This document shows, in pieces, positions 51,547 through 61,698 of a stretch of DNA of 64,000 bases. The DNA is from Earliella scabrosa (Eukaryota > Basidiomycota > Agaricomycetes > Polyporales > Polyporaceae). The notes beneath the pieces were generated by a model, which was given only the letters and a program-made list of their open reading frames with translations, had not been told where the DNA came from and did no database searches. Numbering within the stretch: the first letter of the stretch is position 1; each line of letters starts with the position of its first letter. The position numbers and the translations under genes were made by a program. The stretch spans positions 1,798,001-1,862,000 of the forward strand of contig JABYQQ010000008.1 of the NCBI GenBank assembly GCA_022605405.1. Direction: 5' to 3'.

Positions 51547-53398
51547 ATGTCCGACTCTACCATTGAATCTGCGAAGACCAAGCTCTCTCACATGCTGAGA
51601 AGCTGGAAGGCCTTCTCCTTCGACGACGACCTGCTCAATTTTGAGCATACAGCTGCTTCTGTCGGTACTGAAGGCTCTCTTGTCGAGGCTAAACGCACCT
51701 CGAACGGCCAGTGGCTGGTGAGTTTTAGTCGGACGAAGCATTGCTGATTACTGAAGTGCATCTATCGCTTCAGCTTTGTAAGACTGGTGGGCAGTCTGCC
51801 GTCGAAGCTGTCTTCCATACAGCGGCTGTATGGAGGTGGAACTCACACCTTGAGACCGGGAATTTCGTACCGACAGGTGAAACGGCTCCAGCGCGCCTCT
51901 CGGAGTTCAAAATGTGAGTGTTCATGTCGGCTGAGAAGTTCATTGCTAACCTCGATATGTAACTAGCCAGTCGGTGCCGAGCAATATATGCCAAGTCGAG
52001 TATGTCATAAGTACTGAACACGACAAGTCCATATTTGATTGTCAGAAGGTGCGCTCTTGTTCGCCAGAGTCATGTTGCCTATTGACATTGCCGTTCCTCC
52101 AGAAATTCGAAACTGTTTTTGTCGGTGCGACTGGCTTTAATAAAGCCAACAAGCCTCGCCGTAATTGGCAGCTGGGCAGAGAGCCTTACACACGCAGCTT
52201 CACATTCACCTCCCAGATCTTTCAAAAGGTGAACAAGAACACCGGTGGAAATCTGTCGGAACCGTATAGGCTTCACCCGTGGGTCGCCAACATAGCAAAG
52301 TCCTCCGACTGGATGCCCAATCCAGAACGTCCTGGTGTTTACGACCTCACAAACTCGAAGTTGCTTGACATACTGGACGCTAACCCTCCGTATATTCGAC
52401 GTGATGATCTAGTTTGGATGTCGTTCCGCATCCGGGTGATATTCGGCTCTGATTCATGGTTTCCCGCATTCATTCCTGTGGATGTGGTGCGCGTCGATGT
52501 TGTTCCAAGCCCTTTGCGCGAATTGCGGGATGAAGCGCTCGGTCAAGTTGTTGAAGTAGCACCTGTTAAGCGAAGTCTGAAGGCTGGTGGAACGTATGTC
52601 GTCAGTAAGTAAAGCGAATTAGTTTGAAACTATGTTATCTGAGCTGATTTCATTCGGGCAGGTGACGATTTCCCGATGGAGGATCAGCCGTTGGCCAAGT
52701 CTACAGCTTTAAATGCACATTCCGCCCAGTCGAACTCGCAGACGGAGGGCACGCTTTCAGGTGAGTATCAACTTATTTCACCGCCCGAGGGGTAGAATGT
52801 CTTGTTCACATCGTGTTCAGAAGTATGCGGGGAACAGGCACAGTCTTCTCCTGCAATCAGCGGCAAGATACAAGCGGGCCATTCTATTCGTCTCAATGTC
52901 TCGTCAGTTGCGAGCGAACATGCAGAAGGCAAGGAAGATAGCAAGAGTCTGCAAGACACAGTCAATCCCGCTCACGGCGAAAGTCTCAAAGAGGAGTCGA
53001 ACAAGCCAGCAGATACGGATGGGCATCCTAATGATCGTACCGCGATGGTGTCCAGTCTGACTCCTGGCTCGTCGGTCGTTGGTGAGGATGCACCGGACAG
53101 CGTTGGTGAGTGAAGGTCGTCGTTAAGTCTGCCGGATGTATATCTCATAGTGCCGTCTCTCGAACATGTGCTTATTGCACTCAATATAGTCACCAAGGTG
53201 TGTGCTCATTCAATCGTCTCGTTATTTCCACAGAGCTAACAATACATATAGGATGATCTGACTGAGAAGAAGGTTGGGAAGGGAAAGAAACGACGTGCGG
53301 AGGACGAAGGGGATCACCCCGCAGCGGTCAATAGTATGAAGATCCAACGTCCTGGCAAATCTGCAGGTCGCAAGGGAACCGGGGTAGAGCGCATGTGA
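51547..53398 (+). CDS. Hypothetical protein, eight exons (490 aa)
   Basis: Exons are 51547-51717, 51774-51913, 51967-52048, 52103-52604, 52662-52760, 52821-53105, 53151-53197 and 53252-53398; joined 1473 nt in frame, all GT-AG. The first ~300 residues form an ordered domain I do not recognise (DLLNFEHTAASVGTEGSLV, VEAVFHTAAVWRW, TVFVGATGFNKANKPRRNW, RRDDLVWMSFRIRVIFGSD). The last ~180 residues are low-complexity and polar, ending in a basic nuclear-signal-like KKVGKGKKRRAED. Its 3' end lies only 30 bp from the stop of the minus-strand gene that carries the foldback element. Confidence 0.75.
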
Positions 53399-53428
53399 TG
53401 ATAGAGATAAGTGGGGGAATTTGTGATG

Positions 53429-54222
53429 TCAGTCGACGTTCACGTCCGTCATGGCGGTCGGGAAGGCATGGGGTACCAAAGGAGCTCGTCCAGAGTATCG
53501 GAAGAATGTATGAACGTAAAACTCTGCGAGTCTTTCCTCCGATTGTACAATCTCATTGGTGCGTTGAGAAATGGAGAACGGCGTTCCTTCACGGATAGTA
53601 TGAGGGCAATGCGGCCAGACTGATACAACACGTCGGAGAGCTTCAAGAGCGTGTACTCGACGCTGGGGTGTCGGATGGTACAAGTCCGCACCTTGCACAG
53701 GCAGGGTGTGTATGGCATGTAGTCCCGGCGCGTTCTTGAACACTGCCTCCAAAAGTGTCTCGCGTTCAACTTCTGCCGTGCCCTGGTACGTCGTCGGCAC
53801 AAGAAAGTGATCCAGAGCACGGAGTTCGTACCGGAAACCTAACTCGAACAGCTCCCATACGACCTGTTGACATAGAGGGGTTGTAGGCTGGGAGACATGG
53901 TGATCGAACCAGGCGATCGGCTGGAGACATTCGAGATCAAAGTGTGCGGAGTTGAATGCTTCTCCGAAGACAATCTCGAGCAGCTCCCGGCGTCTCGAAG
54001 TTCGTGTTCCGGTGGAGCTGGAATGATTATCCGCCCCTTGAGGTCCGTGTTCATTGAGAACATCTCGCCACCACTGTGGTGGGACATTCGTCACGCCGGA
54101 ACCGCGAGACTGCAGAATGTATAGCCATCCGTGGCGCATGCGGAGCCAGTTCATGATATAGCGTTCTCTGCGGCTTGACGAGTTTACTAGCAGCGCGGGT
54201 TCGGGTACCCAGTAACCCCATG
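53429..54222 (-). pseudogene. Interrupted hypothetical gene, 3' part
   Basis: The minus frame from the insertion point to TGA at 53431-53429 reads WGYWVPEPALLVNSSSRRE, MRHGWLYILQSRGSGV, PPQWWRDVLNEHG and so on. It continues the exon that stops at 61698, the other side of the inserted element: with one 7-bp repeat copy removed, ...AETWG joins to YWVPEP in frame. The whole gene would be 63037-62989, 62934-61912, 61851-61692 plus 54215-53429, 2019 nt, 672 aa. The fragment has no other stop or frameshift. I recall similar uncharacterised proteins in Agaricomycetes but no named domain. Confidence 0.75.
54216..54222. repeat. Left 7-bp target-site duplication
   Basis: CCCCATG, repeated at 61692-61698 in the same orientation directly outside the other end of the element. 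Confidence 0.8.
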
Positions 54223-54231
54223 GAGCCCACT

Positions 54232-54308
54232 CAGTAGAAATCCTCACGTTAGTGTTCGAGCCGGGCTGACAATTGCCCACTCCAGTGGACCAGCCGGGCC
54301 CGACCGGG
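54232..54308 (+). repeat. Left terminal inverted repeat
   Basis: CAGTAGAAATCCTCAC, then GAGCCGGGCTGACAATTGCC and CACTCCAGTGGACCAGCC, with a GC-rich end; the reverse complement of 61606-61682 with a few differences and one 1-bp gap. Confidence 0.8.
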
Positions 54309-54639
54309 CATAATATATGCCCACATGTATGTACCGGCCGGGACGTAAACGCATTGACACTGACACATCCCGGCCGGGAACTGCTGCCTGCCCACTGCCA
54401 TATCCCGGCCGGGAGAGTGTGTTATGGTAGTGCTGTAGTGTAGCAACATGAATGCAGCCTGGCTGCTGTGTAATTTCAGCCAGAGGACCAATTTACCCAG
54501 ACAGGGTGGCAAGGTGCTCAGCCGGGTGCACCGGGTCGCTTGCATTAGCAGCATCCTGGATACAATCAGGGTGCACACACACCCTGAGCTGACTACCCAG
54601 ACACTTTAATGCCCACCTCAGCTGGTCGCACAACCAGCC

Positions 54640-55090
54640 AAGAGCACACTCCATTCAGATAGAGCGGAAGATGTGTTCCTACCTCAAGCCGGGTGCACCG
54701 GGTCACCTCCAGCCGGGTGCACCGGGTCACCTCGAGCCGGGTGCGCCGGGTCGCTCGCACCAGCAGCACCTGGGATACAATCTGGGTGTGCACCTATCTT
54801 GAGCTAACTATCTGAATACCATAATGCCCTTTTGAGCCGGTTGCGCGACCAACCAAGAGCACACTTCGCCTATATAAAGAGAGAGATGTGCTTCTACCTC
54901 GAGCCGGGTGCACCGGCTCGGTCACACAAGCGGCACCTGGGATATAATCTGGGGGTTCCCACCCTGAGCTGACTACTTTGACACTTTCATGGCCTCCTAA
55001 TCTGGTTGCACAACCAACCAAGAGCACACACCACCCAGATGGAGCAGGAGATGTGCTTCTACCTTGAGCCGGGTGCACCGGCTGCACAAT
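54640..55090 (-). repeat. Left subterminal repeat array
   Basis: Repeated units of roughly 130-200 bp carry GCCGGGTGCACCGG, CACCTGGGATA, GAGCTGACTA and CCAACCAAGAGCACAC. At 54690-54740 the CACCGGGTCACCTCGAGCC core is locally triplicated. Related units in opposite orientation fill 59090-61020. Confidence 0.65.
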
Positions 55091-55218
55091 CACTGCATAT
55101 CTGCATATTTTTCCATATCACCATTATGTGAAGTTGCATCATATATCGTCAAAAAGATAAATACATACACTGGTTGTTCTACATCTGCTTTCTCTGGCTG
55201 GACTACATTTCTGGTAGT

Positions 55219-55546
55219 GCAGACAGTCCGGCCGGGATCTATACATTGCAATGCAGACAGCCCGGCCGGGATACATACGTTGCAATGCAGACAGTCCGGC
55301 CGGGATACATACATTGCAACGCAGACACTCCGGCCGGGGTACATACGTTGCAATGCAGACAGCCCGGCCGGGGTACATACATTGCAACGCAGACACTCCG
55401 GCCGGGGTACATACATTGCAATGCAGACAGCCCGGCCGGGGTACATACATTGCAATGCAGACACTCCGGTCGGGGTACATATGTTGCAACGCAGACACTC
55501 CGGCCGGGATAGCTACATTGCGATGCAGACAGCCCGGCCGGGTGTC
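55219..55546 (+). repeat. 34-bp minisatellite, nine units plus a partial
   Basis: Unit GCAGACAGYCCGGCCGGG + ATACATACATTGCAAY, period exactly 34 bp over 55219-55524, ending in partial copies. Each unit has a CCCGGCCGGG-type palindrome. An inverted three-unit array of the same unit lies at 59920-60021. Confidence 0.85.
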
Positions 55547-56049
55547 CAGTGGTGCCATCTGTGTTTCCCGGCCGGGCCGAAGACATCATGACCCGGGTAG
55601 CCCGGCCGGGTGCACAGTGTCTGTACAGTAGTAGCCCAGCCGGGTATGCAGCATCCCCACAGTAACACCCCGACTGGGAAGACTGCATCTGTACTGAGGC
55701 ATCCCGGCCAGGTGTACTCCATCTATACAGGAGTATTCCGGCCCAATAAACTATGTGTCTACAAGACTGGATAAGCAGAATCTATATATACATACTCTGC
55801 ACAGACACTCCATTCAGTTATGGCTGTTGTTTGACCAACACCACTAACATCGTGTAGTTCAACATTATTTTACTTCCTTCCCAGCCCTCCGGCTGCATTT
55901 TGTTTACCCACAGCCTTGTGAATATGTCACAGTGTCACAGACTTGATTCATTTGCAGCTCATCAGGGCAAACCAATTTTTTCTGACTCCGCTTTTCACTA
56001 CAATACGGAACCTTGTCCCAGCCTAACCAGGGCTGTTTGGCCCGACCAT

Positions 56050-56190
56050 TCCACCCAGCCCGATTGACCCGCCCAGCCCGACTGACCCGCCCAGCCCAAT
56101 TGGCCCGCCCAACCCGACCAACCCGCCCAGCCCAATTGATCCGCCCAGCCCAAATGACCCGCCCAGCCCGATTGCCCCGCCCCGCCCAGT
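56050..56190 (+). repeat. 18-bp minisatellite, about seven units
   Basis: Units such as CCCGCCCAGCCCGATTGA with period 18 bp. The open frames here (GLGGSI-type on the minus strand) are only a product of the repeat and should not be called genes. Confidence 0.85.
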
Positions 56191-56835
56191 CCACCTGCAG
56201 TTGCTGCATTCTCCTCTCTTAGTGAGTACAATCATATTTCCTCTTTGAGCTCTCAGTCACAAAGATCAATGTGTTGATCAACTCTGCTGCCTGCATCAAG
56301 CCTGTGACAGCATCAAGCCAGTTCTGTGCAAGATCCTTGGTGGTGCCTGCAAGCTGGAGGGTCTCAGAGATATTGACATGATAGCTGGTCACAGGGTGGT
56401 ACTGCAAAGGGTTGGATTATGGAAAAGATTGCCTACAAACTTGCACTCACCACCCATGGATCAATGCTGCACCGCCAACTGGGCCATCCACTGCCCGGTC
56501 CGGCCTGTCCGGCCTGCCCGGCTTCATCAATGCATATTCACCATCAGTTCTGGTGAAGCAGGTAAAGACTACCACCTGTAGTTTCCAGTTTTGTATTACA
56601 AAACACCACAGATGTAGTGAAACTGTTGTATATTTTGGGGAGGTGTTTTGTTTAACTCTTCACCTTTGTAATAGCAGTGTTATTAGACACTGTAGCACAA
56701 TACTGTTCTATAATCCCCTGTAAATCAGAGGCAGTTTTTGTATATCTATTGTATAACTGACTTATGTCAGCCTGATCAGATCTTTGTAAATCTGCTGTAG
56801 AACTGACCCATGTTAGGCTGATTAGATGGAAGAGA

Positions 56836-57587
56836 TATCTCTTGCTCTACTTTGAGTTAACCAGGGCACCTATGCTCATGAGCAGAATGCCATCATGTAG
56901 AGATACATTAGGGCTAATGAACACATTTTTGTTCAGTGTGATACATGGGGTATTGGTGGAGATATAATGTATTTTGTCTTTGCAAAAAGTGGCCACTTTG
57001 TCTGGTCTATTGCTTAGGTACCCCTGGGTACCATCCAATGCCTCTACAACCATTGTGTAGGGATTAAGTAGGGCTTTCGAAAAATATATCATACACCCCA
57101 AACTGTCCACATTCACCCACCCTCTCCTCCTGACCCCCTTCCCATCAATCCCCTAATATATCCCTTGAGAGGCATTGGATCAGCTTGCAAATTTGAGAGT
57201 CTATATTAGGATCATAGTACAGCCCACTGTTAAAATATTACATGCCACTGCTGTCTACAACCTCCCAGTCATAGCAAACAATTTTGTGCATGGACATTAA
57301 ATATCCTCTCTATATCTCAGCAACCAAATTACCAATTAGCAAGCAGTCTTTTGCAGTCTGTCAGTATGTAATGGAACTATATTCTCACCAACTTCCATTT
57401 CTCAGAGATGTCTGGATCTATCTGCATAATGCTATCAGTTGTGAACAGAGATAACCACTTGGTACCAGATCTAGTGTGCTGTACTTCTCCATATGTTCAG
57501 ATAGGGGTCTGCTAAATGCTCTGTACTGAATGCAAAAAAAATCACGGAAAACGGTTGAGTACTTGTGGTGCTATGGCAAAAGATGTG
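56836..57587 (+). repeat. Central palindrome, left arm
   Basis: 752-bp arm whose outer end TATCTCTTGCTCTAC and inner end GGCAAAAGATGTG are the reverse complement of the ends of 57654-58405. It contains, on the minus strand, an 89-codon open frame (VDSLGCMIYFSKALLNPYTM...) found almost unchanged in the right arm. Large parts are near-identical; some inner parts differ. Confidence 0.8.
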
Positions 57588-57653
57588 CCCGGAGGCTGTT
57601 ATGTGAATAGTACAGCTGCATGTGCTGTGCAGAATTCATCAAACACCATCCAG
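57588..57653. other. 66-bp spacer of the palindrome
   Basis: The single-copy loop between the two arms. Confidence 0.7.
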
Positions 57654-58405
57654 CACATCTTTTGCCATATCACCACAACTACTCAACCGTTTTTCATGAT
57701 TTCTTTTGCATTCAATACAGAGCATTCAGGAGACTCCTATCTGAACATATGGTGGTGTACAGCACACTAGATCTAGTACTAAATGGTTATCTCTGTTCAC
57801 CGCTGATAGCATTATGGAGATAGATCCACACATCTCTGGGAGCTATAAATTGGTAAATAGCCAGTGCTGTAGTATAGCAGCAGAGTGAAAAAAATTGCAT
57901 ATCAATTGGTGGTCAGACTGCGAAGATATAGGGGAAATATTCAACGTGCATGCACAAAATTGTTTGCTATAACTGGGAGGTTGTAGACAGCAGTGGCATG
58001 TAATATTTTAATAGTGGGCTGTACTATGATCCTAATATAGACTCTCAAATTTGCAAGCTGATCCAATGCCTCTAAAGGGATATATTAGGGGATTGATGGG
58101 AAGGGGGTCAGGAGGAGAGGGTGGGTGAATGTGGACAGTTTGGGGTGTATGATATATTTTTCGAAAGCCCTACTTAATCCCTACACAATGGTTGTAGAGG
58201 CATTGGATGGTACCCAGGGGCACCTAAGCAATAGACCAGACAAAGTGGCCACTTTTTGCAAAAACAAAATACATTATATCTCCACCAATATCCCATGTAT
58301 CACACTGAACAAAAATGTGTTCATTAGCCCTAATGTATCTCTACATGATGGCATTCTGCTCATGAGCATAGGTGCCCTGGTTATCTCAAAGTAGAGCAAG
58401 AGATA
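57654..58405 (-). repeat. Central palindrome, right arm
   Basis: Inverted partner of 56836-57587. Its plus-strand 89-codon frame at 58125-58394 differs from the left copy by only a few residues (GHLSN for GYLSN, NKIHY for DKIHY). I do not recognise the peptide. Confidence 0.8.
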
Positions 58406-59089
58406 CCAATTGTCCGGTTCCGGCTCAACCGGTGGCACCGGCTTATTTGGATGCACTATCGCAGATGGTCAATTTGGGGGGTTTAACTGGATTCCTGCAG
58501 ATAGATAATTACTCTAGGGATTGCTCTGGTTAGAATGCTTCCACTCCTCACTTCAGCCGCTGCTCTCCGGGCTGGCTGGTCCGTCCGGCACAAAACAGAG
58601 ACTATCCAGGCCGCTCAACCCGGAGATCATTACCCATCATCTGTGGCTACCAGTGGGGGGTCAGGTGTGCCAGTTAATGTCTCATCAACAGATTTTACAT
58701 CTATTCAGATTAAGAAACCCTTCATTACAACTGCTTTCCCAGATGATAGGTCACCTGTCTCGCAGACCGGCTCATGCGGGTCATCCGGTATTGCCACTGA
58801 ATACAGCCCTGGAGGAATCTTAGATGTCACCATGGACCCTTTCCACTTTCTACACAACAGAAAGCAGGCGTGAAAGCAAGTACTCCAGACACATGGCCAC
58901 CAGCACACCTTGTCTTCACATGTCTCTATTTGTCAATGACAGAATTACAATAATGTGCTTGTAGAGACAATCACATAAGATGTGTGAACAGTGATGATGT
59001 CGGAGTATGTGTGATGTGTAAGAGATGATGTTGTGATTTTTGTGCAGCAAGACCGGTGAGTGCTGTCATTTTAACACCAACCAAGAAAC
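58406..59089. other. Unique part of the element
   Basis: Holds an open frame 58535-58873 (LPLLTSAAALRAGWSVRHK ... GGILDVTMDPFHFLHNRK), not recognised and probably not a gene. Confidence 0.35.
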
Positions 59090-59620
59090 AACCTGTATCT
59101 GACCTGGGTGGTTGCACCGGTGCACCCGGCTCAAGTTAGGAGCACATCTCAAACTCCATCTGGATAGAGTATGCTCTTGGTTGGTCACGCAACTAACTTC
59201 AAAGGGCATTTTGGTTTTTTGATAATGAGTCCTGAGTGGGTGCACACCCCAATCATATCTCATGTGCCGCTGGTGCAAGCAAGCCGGTGCACCCGGCTTG
59301 AGGTAGGTGCACATCCTGTACTCCATCTAGGTGGAGCAAACCGGCTTGGGAGGCCCGTGCAGTGTTTGGGTAATTAGTATATAATGAGTGCACACCCAGA
59401 TCATACCCTGGACACCCCAAGTGTGAGCGAGCCGGTGCACCCGGTTTGAGATAGAAGCACACCTTTTGCTCCATCTGGATAGAGCCTGCTCCTGGTCAGT
59501 CACAAAAGAAGCTTGGGTGGGCATTTTGGTGTCTGGACAACCAGTCCTGGCTGGATGCACATCAAGATTGTATCTCAGGAGCCGCTGATACGTGTAAGCC
59601 GGTGCACCCAGCTCGAGGTA

Positions 59621-59909
59621 GGTGCACATCTCCTGCTTCATCTCAGCAGATTCTGATCTAGATATGCTGTGCCACCCACTCTCTACACCCTCCATGATAT
59701 TTGGTAATTTTGCCAGACCCCATGGAGAACTAGGGCAAACTCCATGCCCTGGGTTAGATTTGGAAGCCGACTGGTGCAACCCACCCAATTGTGCGAAACA
59801 TGAAGTACATTACTAACAGCGGCAACAATGTAGAGTCAACCATATTATGGCACCATTGCGTATGATGGAGTGAGAGATCATTAGACTACAGAGCTCCAAC
59901 CGCAGCTAC
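59621..59909 (+). repeat. 289-bp direct repeat, copy 1
   Basis: GGTGCACATCTCCTGCTTC to CCAACCGCAGCTAC; repeated at 61018-61306 with only about three or four base differences seen. Confidence 0.85.
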
Positions 59910-59919
59910 CGGGCGGTCT

Positions 59920-60040
59920 GCATTGCAATGTATATATCCTGGCCGGGCTGCCCGCATTGCAACATATGTACCCCGGCCGGGCTGCCCGCATTGCAACGTA
60001 TGTACCCCGGCCGGGCTGTCTGGACTGCCAGGAATGTAGT
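59920..60040 (-). repeat. 34-bp minisatellite, inverted three-unit array
   Basis: GCATTGCAACATATGTACCC + CGGCCGGGCTGCCC, period 34 bp; the reverse complement of the unit at 55219-55546. Confidence 0.8.
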
Positions 60041-61017
60041 CCAGCCAGAGCAAGCAACTGTGGGACAACCAATATATGTGTTTACCTCCTCAACAACATC
60101 TGATGCAACTTGACATAATGTTCAGATGGAAAAATGTGTAGATATGCAGTGACTGACCAAGCCGGCGGAGCCGGCTTGAGGTAGGAGCACATCTCTTGCT
60201 CCATCTGGCCAAATCCCGCCCTGGTGTCTTGTGAACATAGCTGTATATAGCATTACAGTGTATGGGTAGTCAGCTCAAGACTGGTGTACACCCAGATCGT
60301 ATGCCAGGTGCTGCTGGCGGGAGCAAGCCGGTCAACCCGGCTCAAGGTAGAAGCACATCTCGTGCTCCATCCGGGCAGAGTTTGCCGTTGGTTCACTGTG
60401 CAACCAGCTTGGGGAGGCATTATGGTGTCTGGGTGGTCAGCTCAGGGTGGGCGCAGGCCCAGATCGTATCACGGGTGCCACTGGTGTGAGCAAGCCGGTG
60501 CGCCCGGCTCGAGATAGGAGCACATCTCTCTTTCCATTTGGGCAGAGTGTGCTGTCGGTTTGCTCCGCAACCAATTAAGGAAGGCATCACGGTGTCTGGG
60601 TGGTCAGCTCAGGGTGGGCGCAGGCCCAGATCATATCCCGAATGCCACTGGTGTGAGCAAGCCGGTCGACCCGGCTCAAGGTAAGAGTACATCTCGTGCT
60701 CCATCCAGGCAGAGTTTGCTGTCGGTTTGCTGTGCAACTGGCTTGGGGAGGCATTACGGTGTCTGGGTGGTCAGCTCAGGGTGGGCGCAGGCCCAGATCG
60801 TATCACGGGTGCCACTGGTCTGGCCAAGCCGGTGGACCCGGCTTGACGTAGGAGCACATCTCTCGCCCCATCCGGGCAGAGTTTGTTGTCGGTTTGCTAT
60901 GCAGCCAGCTTGAGGAGGCATTATGGTGTCTGGGTAGTCACCTCAGGGTTGGCGCACTCTCAGATCGTAGTCTGGGTGCCGCTGGTGTGAGCAAGCCGGT
61001 CGACCCGGCTCGAGGTC

Positions 61018-61306
61018 GGTGCACATCTCCTGCTTCATCTCAGCAGATTCTGATCTAGATATGCTGTGCCACCCACTCTCTACACCCTCCATGATATTTG
61101 GTAATTTTGCCAGACCCCATGGAGAACTAGGGCAAACTCCATGCCCTGGGTTAGATTTGGAAGCCGGCTGGTGCAACCCACCCAATTGTGCGAAACATGA
61201 AGTACATTACTAACAGCGGCAACAATGTAGAGTCAACCATATCATGGCACCATTGCGTATAATGGAGTGAGAGATCATTAGACTACAGAGCTCCAACCGC
61301 AGCTAC
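61018..61306 (+). repeat. 289-bp direct repeat, copy 2
   Basis: Second copy of 59621-59909. Confidence 0.85.
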
Positions 61307-61605
61307 TAGGCAGCTGAACATGTCGCCTTGAGACAGTACAGATACAAGTCGTCATTAAGTACACGGTGTGCTGTCCCTCTGTATGCCTGCTGCTATGCTG
61401 CTGTATGCCCATAACTATACTATGCATGCTTAAGATACTGTCCCAGACTCTCATCGTATCCAGTCAATGTGTGCCAAAGTTGAGTGCTCTGACCCGGACC
61501 AACCGGTTTTGACCGCATTCCTGGTGACCCCGCACCGGCCGGTTCATTTGACTGCAATATGGCAAAACACCCCGGCCGCATCACTCCAGTGCCATAGAAA
61601 TGGTC

Positions 61606-61682
61606 CCGGCCGGGCCCGGCTGGTCCACTGGAGTGGGCAATTGTCAGCCCGGCTCATACACTACAGTGAGGTATTTCTACTG
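61606..61682 (-). repeat. Right terminal inverted repeat
   Basis: Read on the minus strand: CAGTAGAAATACCTCACTG, then GAGCCGGGCTGACAATTGCC and the CCACTCCAGTGGACCAGCCG segment, matching the left end. Confidence 0.8.
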
Positions 61683-61691
61683 AAGTATGTG

Positions 61692-61698
61692 CCCCATG
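61692..61698. repeat. Right 7-bp target-site duplication
   Basis: CCCCATG, directly outside the right end of the element. Confidence 0.8.

Larger units (their letters stand above)
59090..61020 (+). repeat. Right subterminal repeat array
   Basis: Ten or so units of about 150-180 bp, each with AGCCGGTGCACCCGGCTC or a GTCGACCCGG variant, GTAGGAGCACATCTC, GGGCAGAGTTTGC and GGTGTCTGGGTGGTCAGCTC. They are the inverse of the units at 54640-55090, and some neighbouring units are almost identical (60420-60480 and 60770-60830). Confidence 0.7.
54223..61691. mobile_element. 7,469-bp foldback-like element, non-autonomous
   Basis: Bounded by a 7-bp direct repeat inside a protein-coding exon. Both ends have 9 unlike bases, then an inverted repeat of about 75 bp (54232-54308, 61606-61682) starting CAGTAGAAAT. 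Inside, repeat families sit in opposite orientation on the two sides: GAGCCGGGTGCACCGG units at left against CCGGTGCACCCGGCTC units at right, and 34-bp CCGGCCGGG units on both sides. A palindrome with 752-bp arms lies near the centre. No transposase, integrase or reverse transcriptase motif was recognised in any frame; the longest open frames (89-175 aa) come from repeats. This layout is that of Foldback-type elements, but its superfamily is unknown. Confidence 0.75.

Noticed and set aside
55064..55688. Open frames of 100-175 codons over the 34-bp repeats on both strands
   Set aside because: They exist because 34-bp units without stops repeat in all frames; composition and periodicity are those of the minisatellite, not of a protein.
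55904..56235. Glycine-rich open frames (GLGGSIGLGG type)
   Set aside because: Translation of the 18-bp minisatellite only.
56847..58394. 89-codon frame in both palindrome arms as a transposase gene
   Set aside because: Too short, no start context, no DDE or other catalytic pattern recognised; kept only as part of the palindrome.
54232..61682. CAGTAGAAAT..ATTTCTACTG as the exact element ends with a duplication next to them
   Set aside because: The 9 bases beside these ends do not match each other; the 7-bp CCCCATG repeats lie 9 bp further out and give the exact in-frame join, so the outer limits were used.
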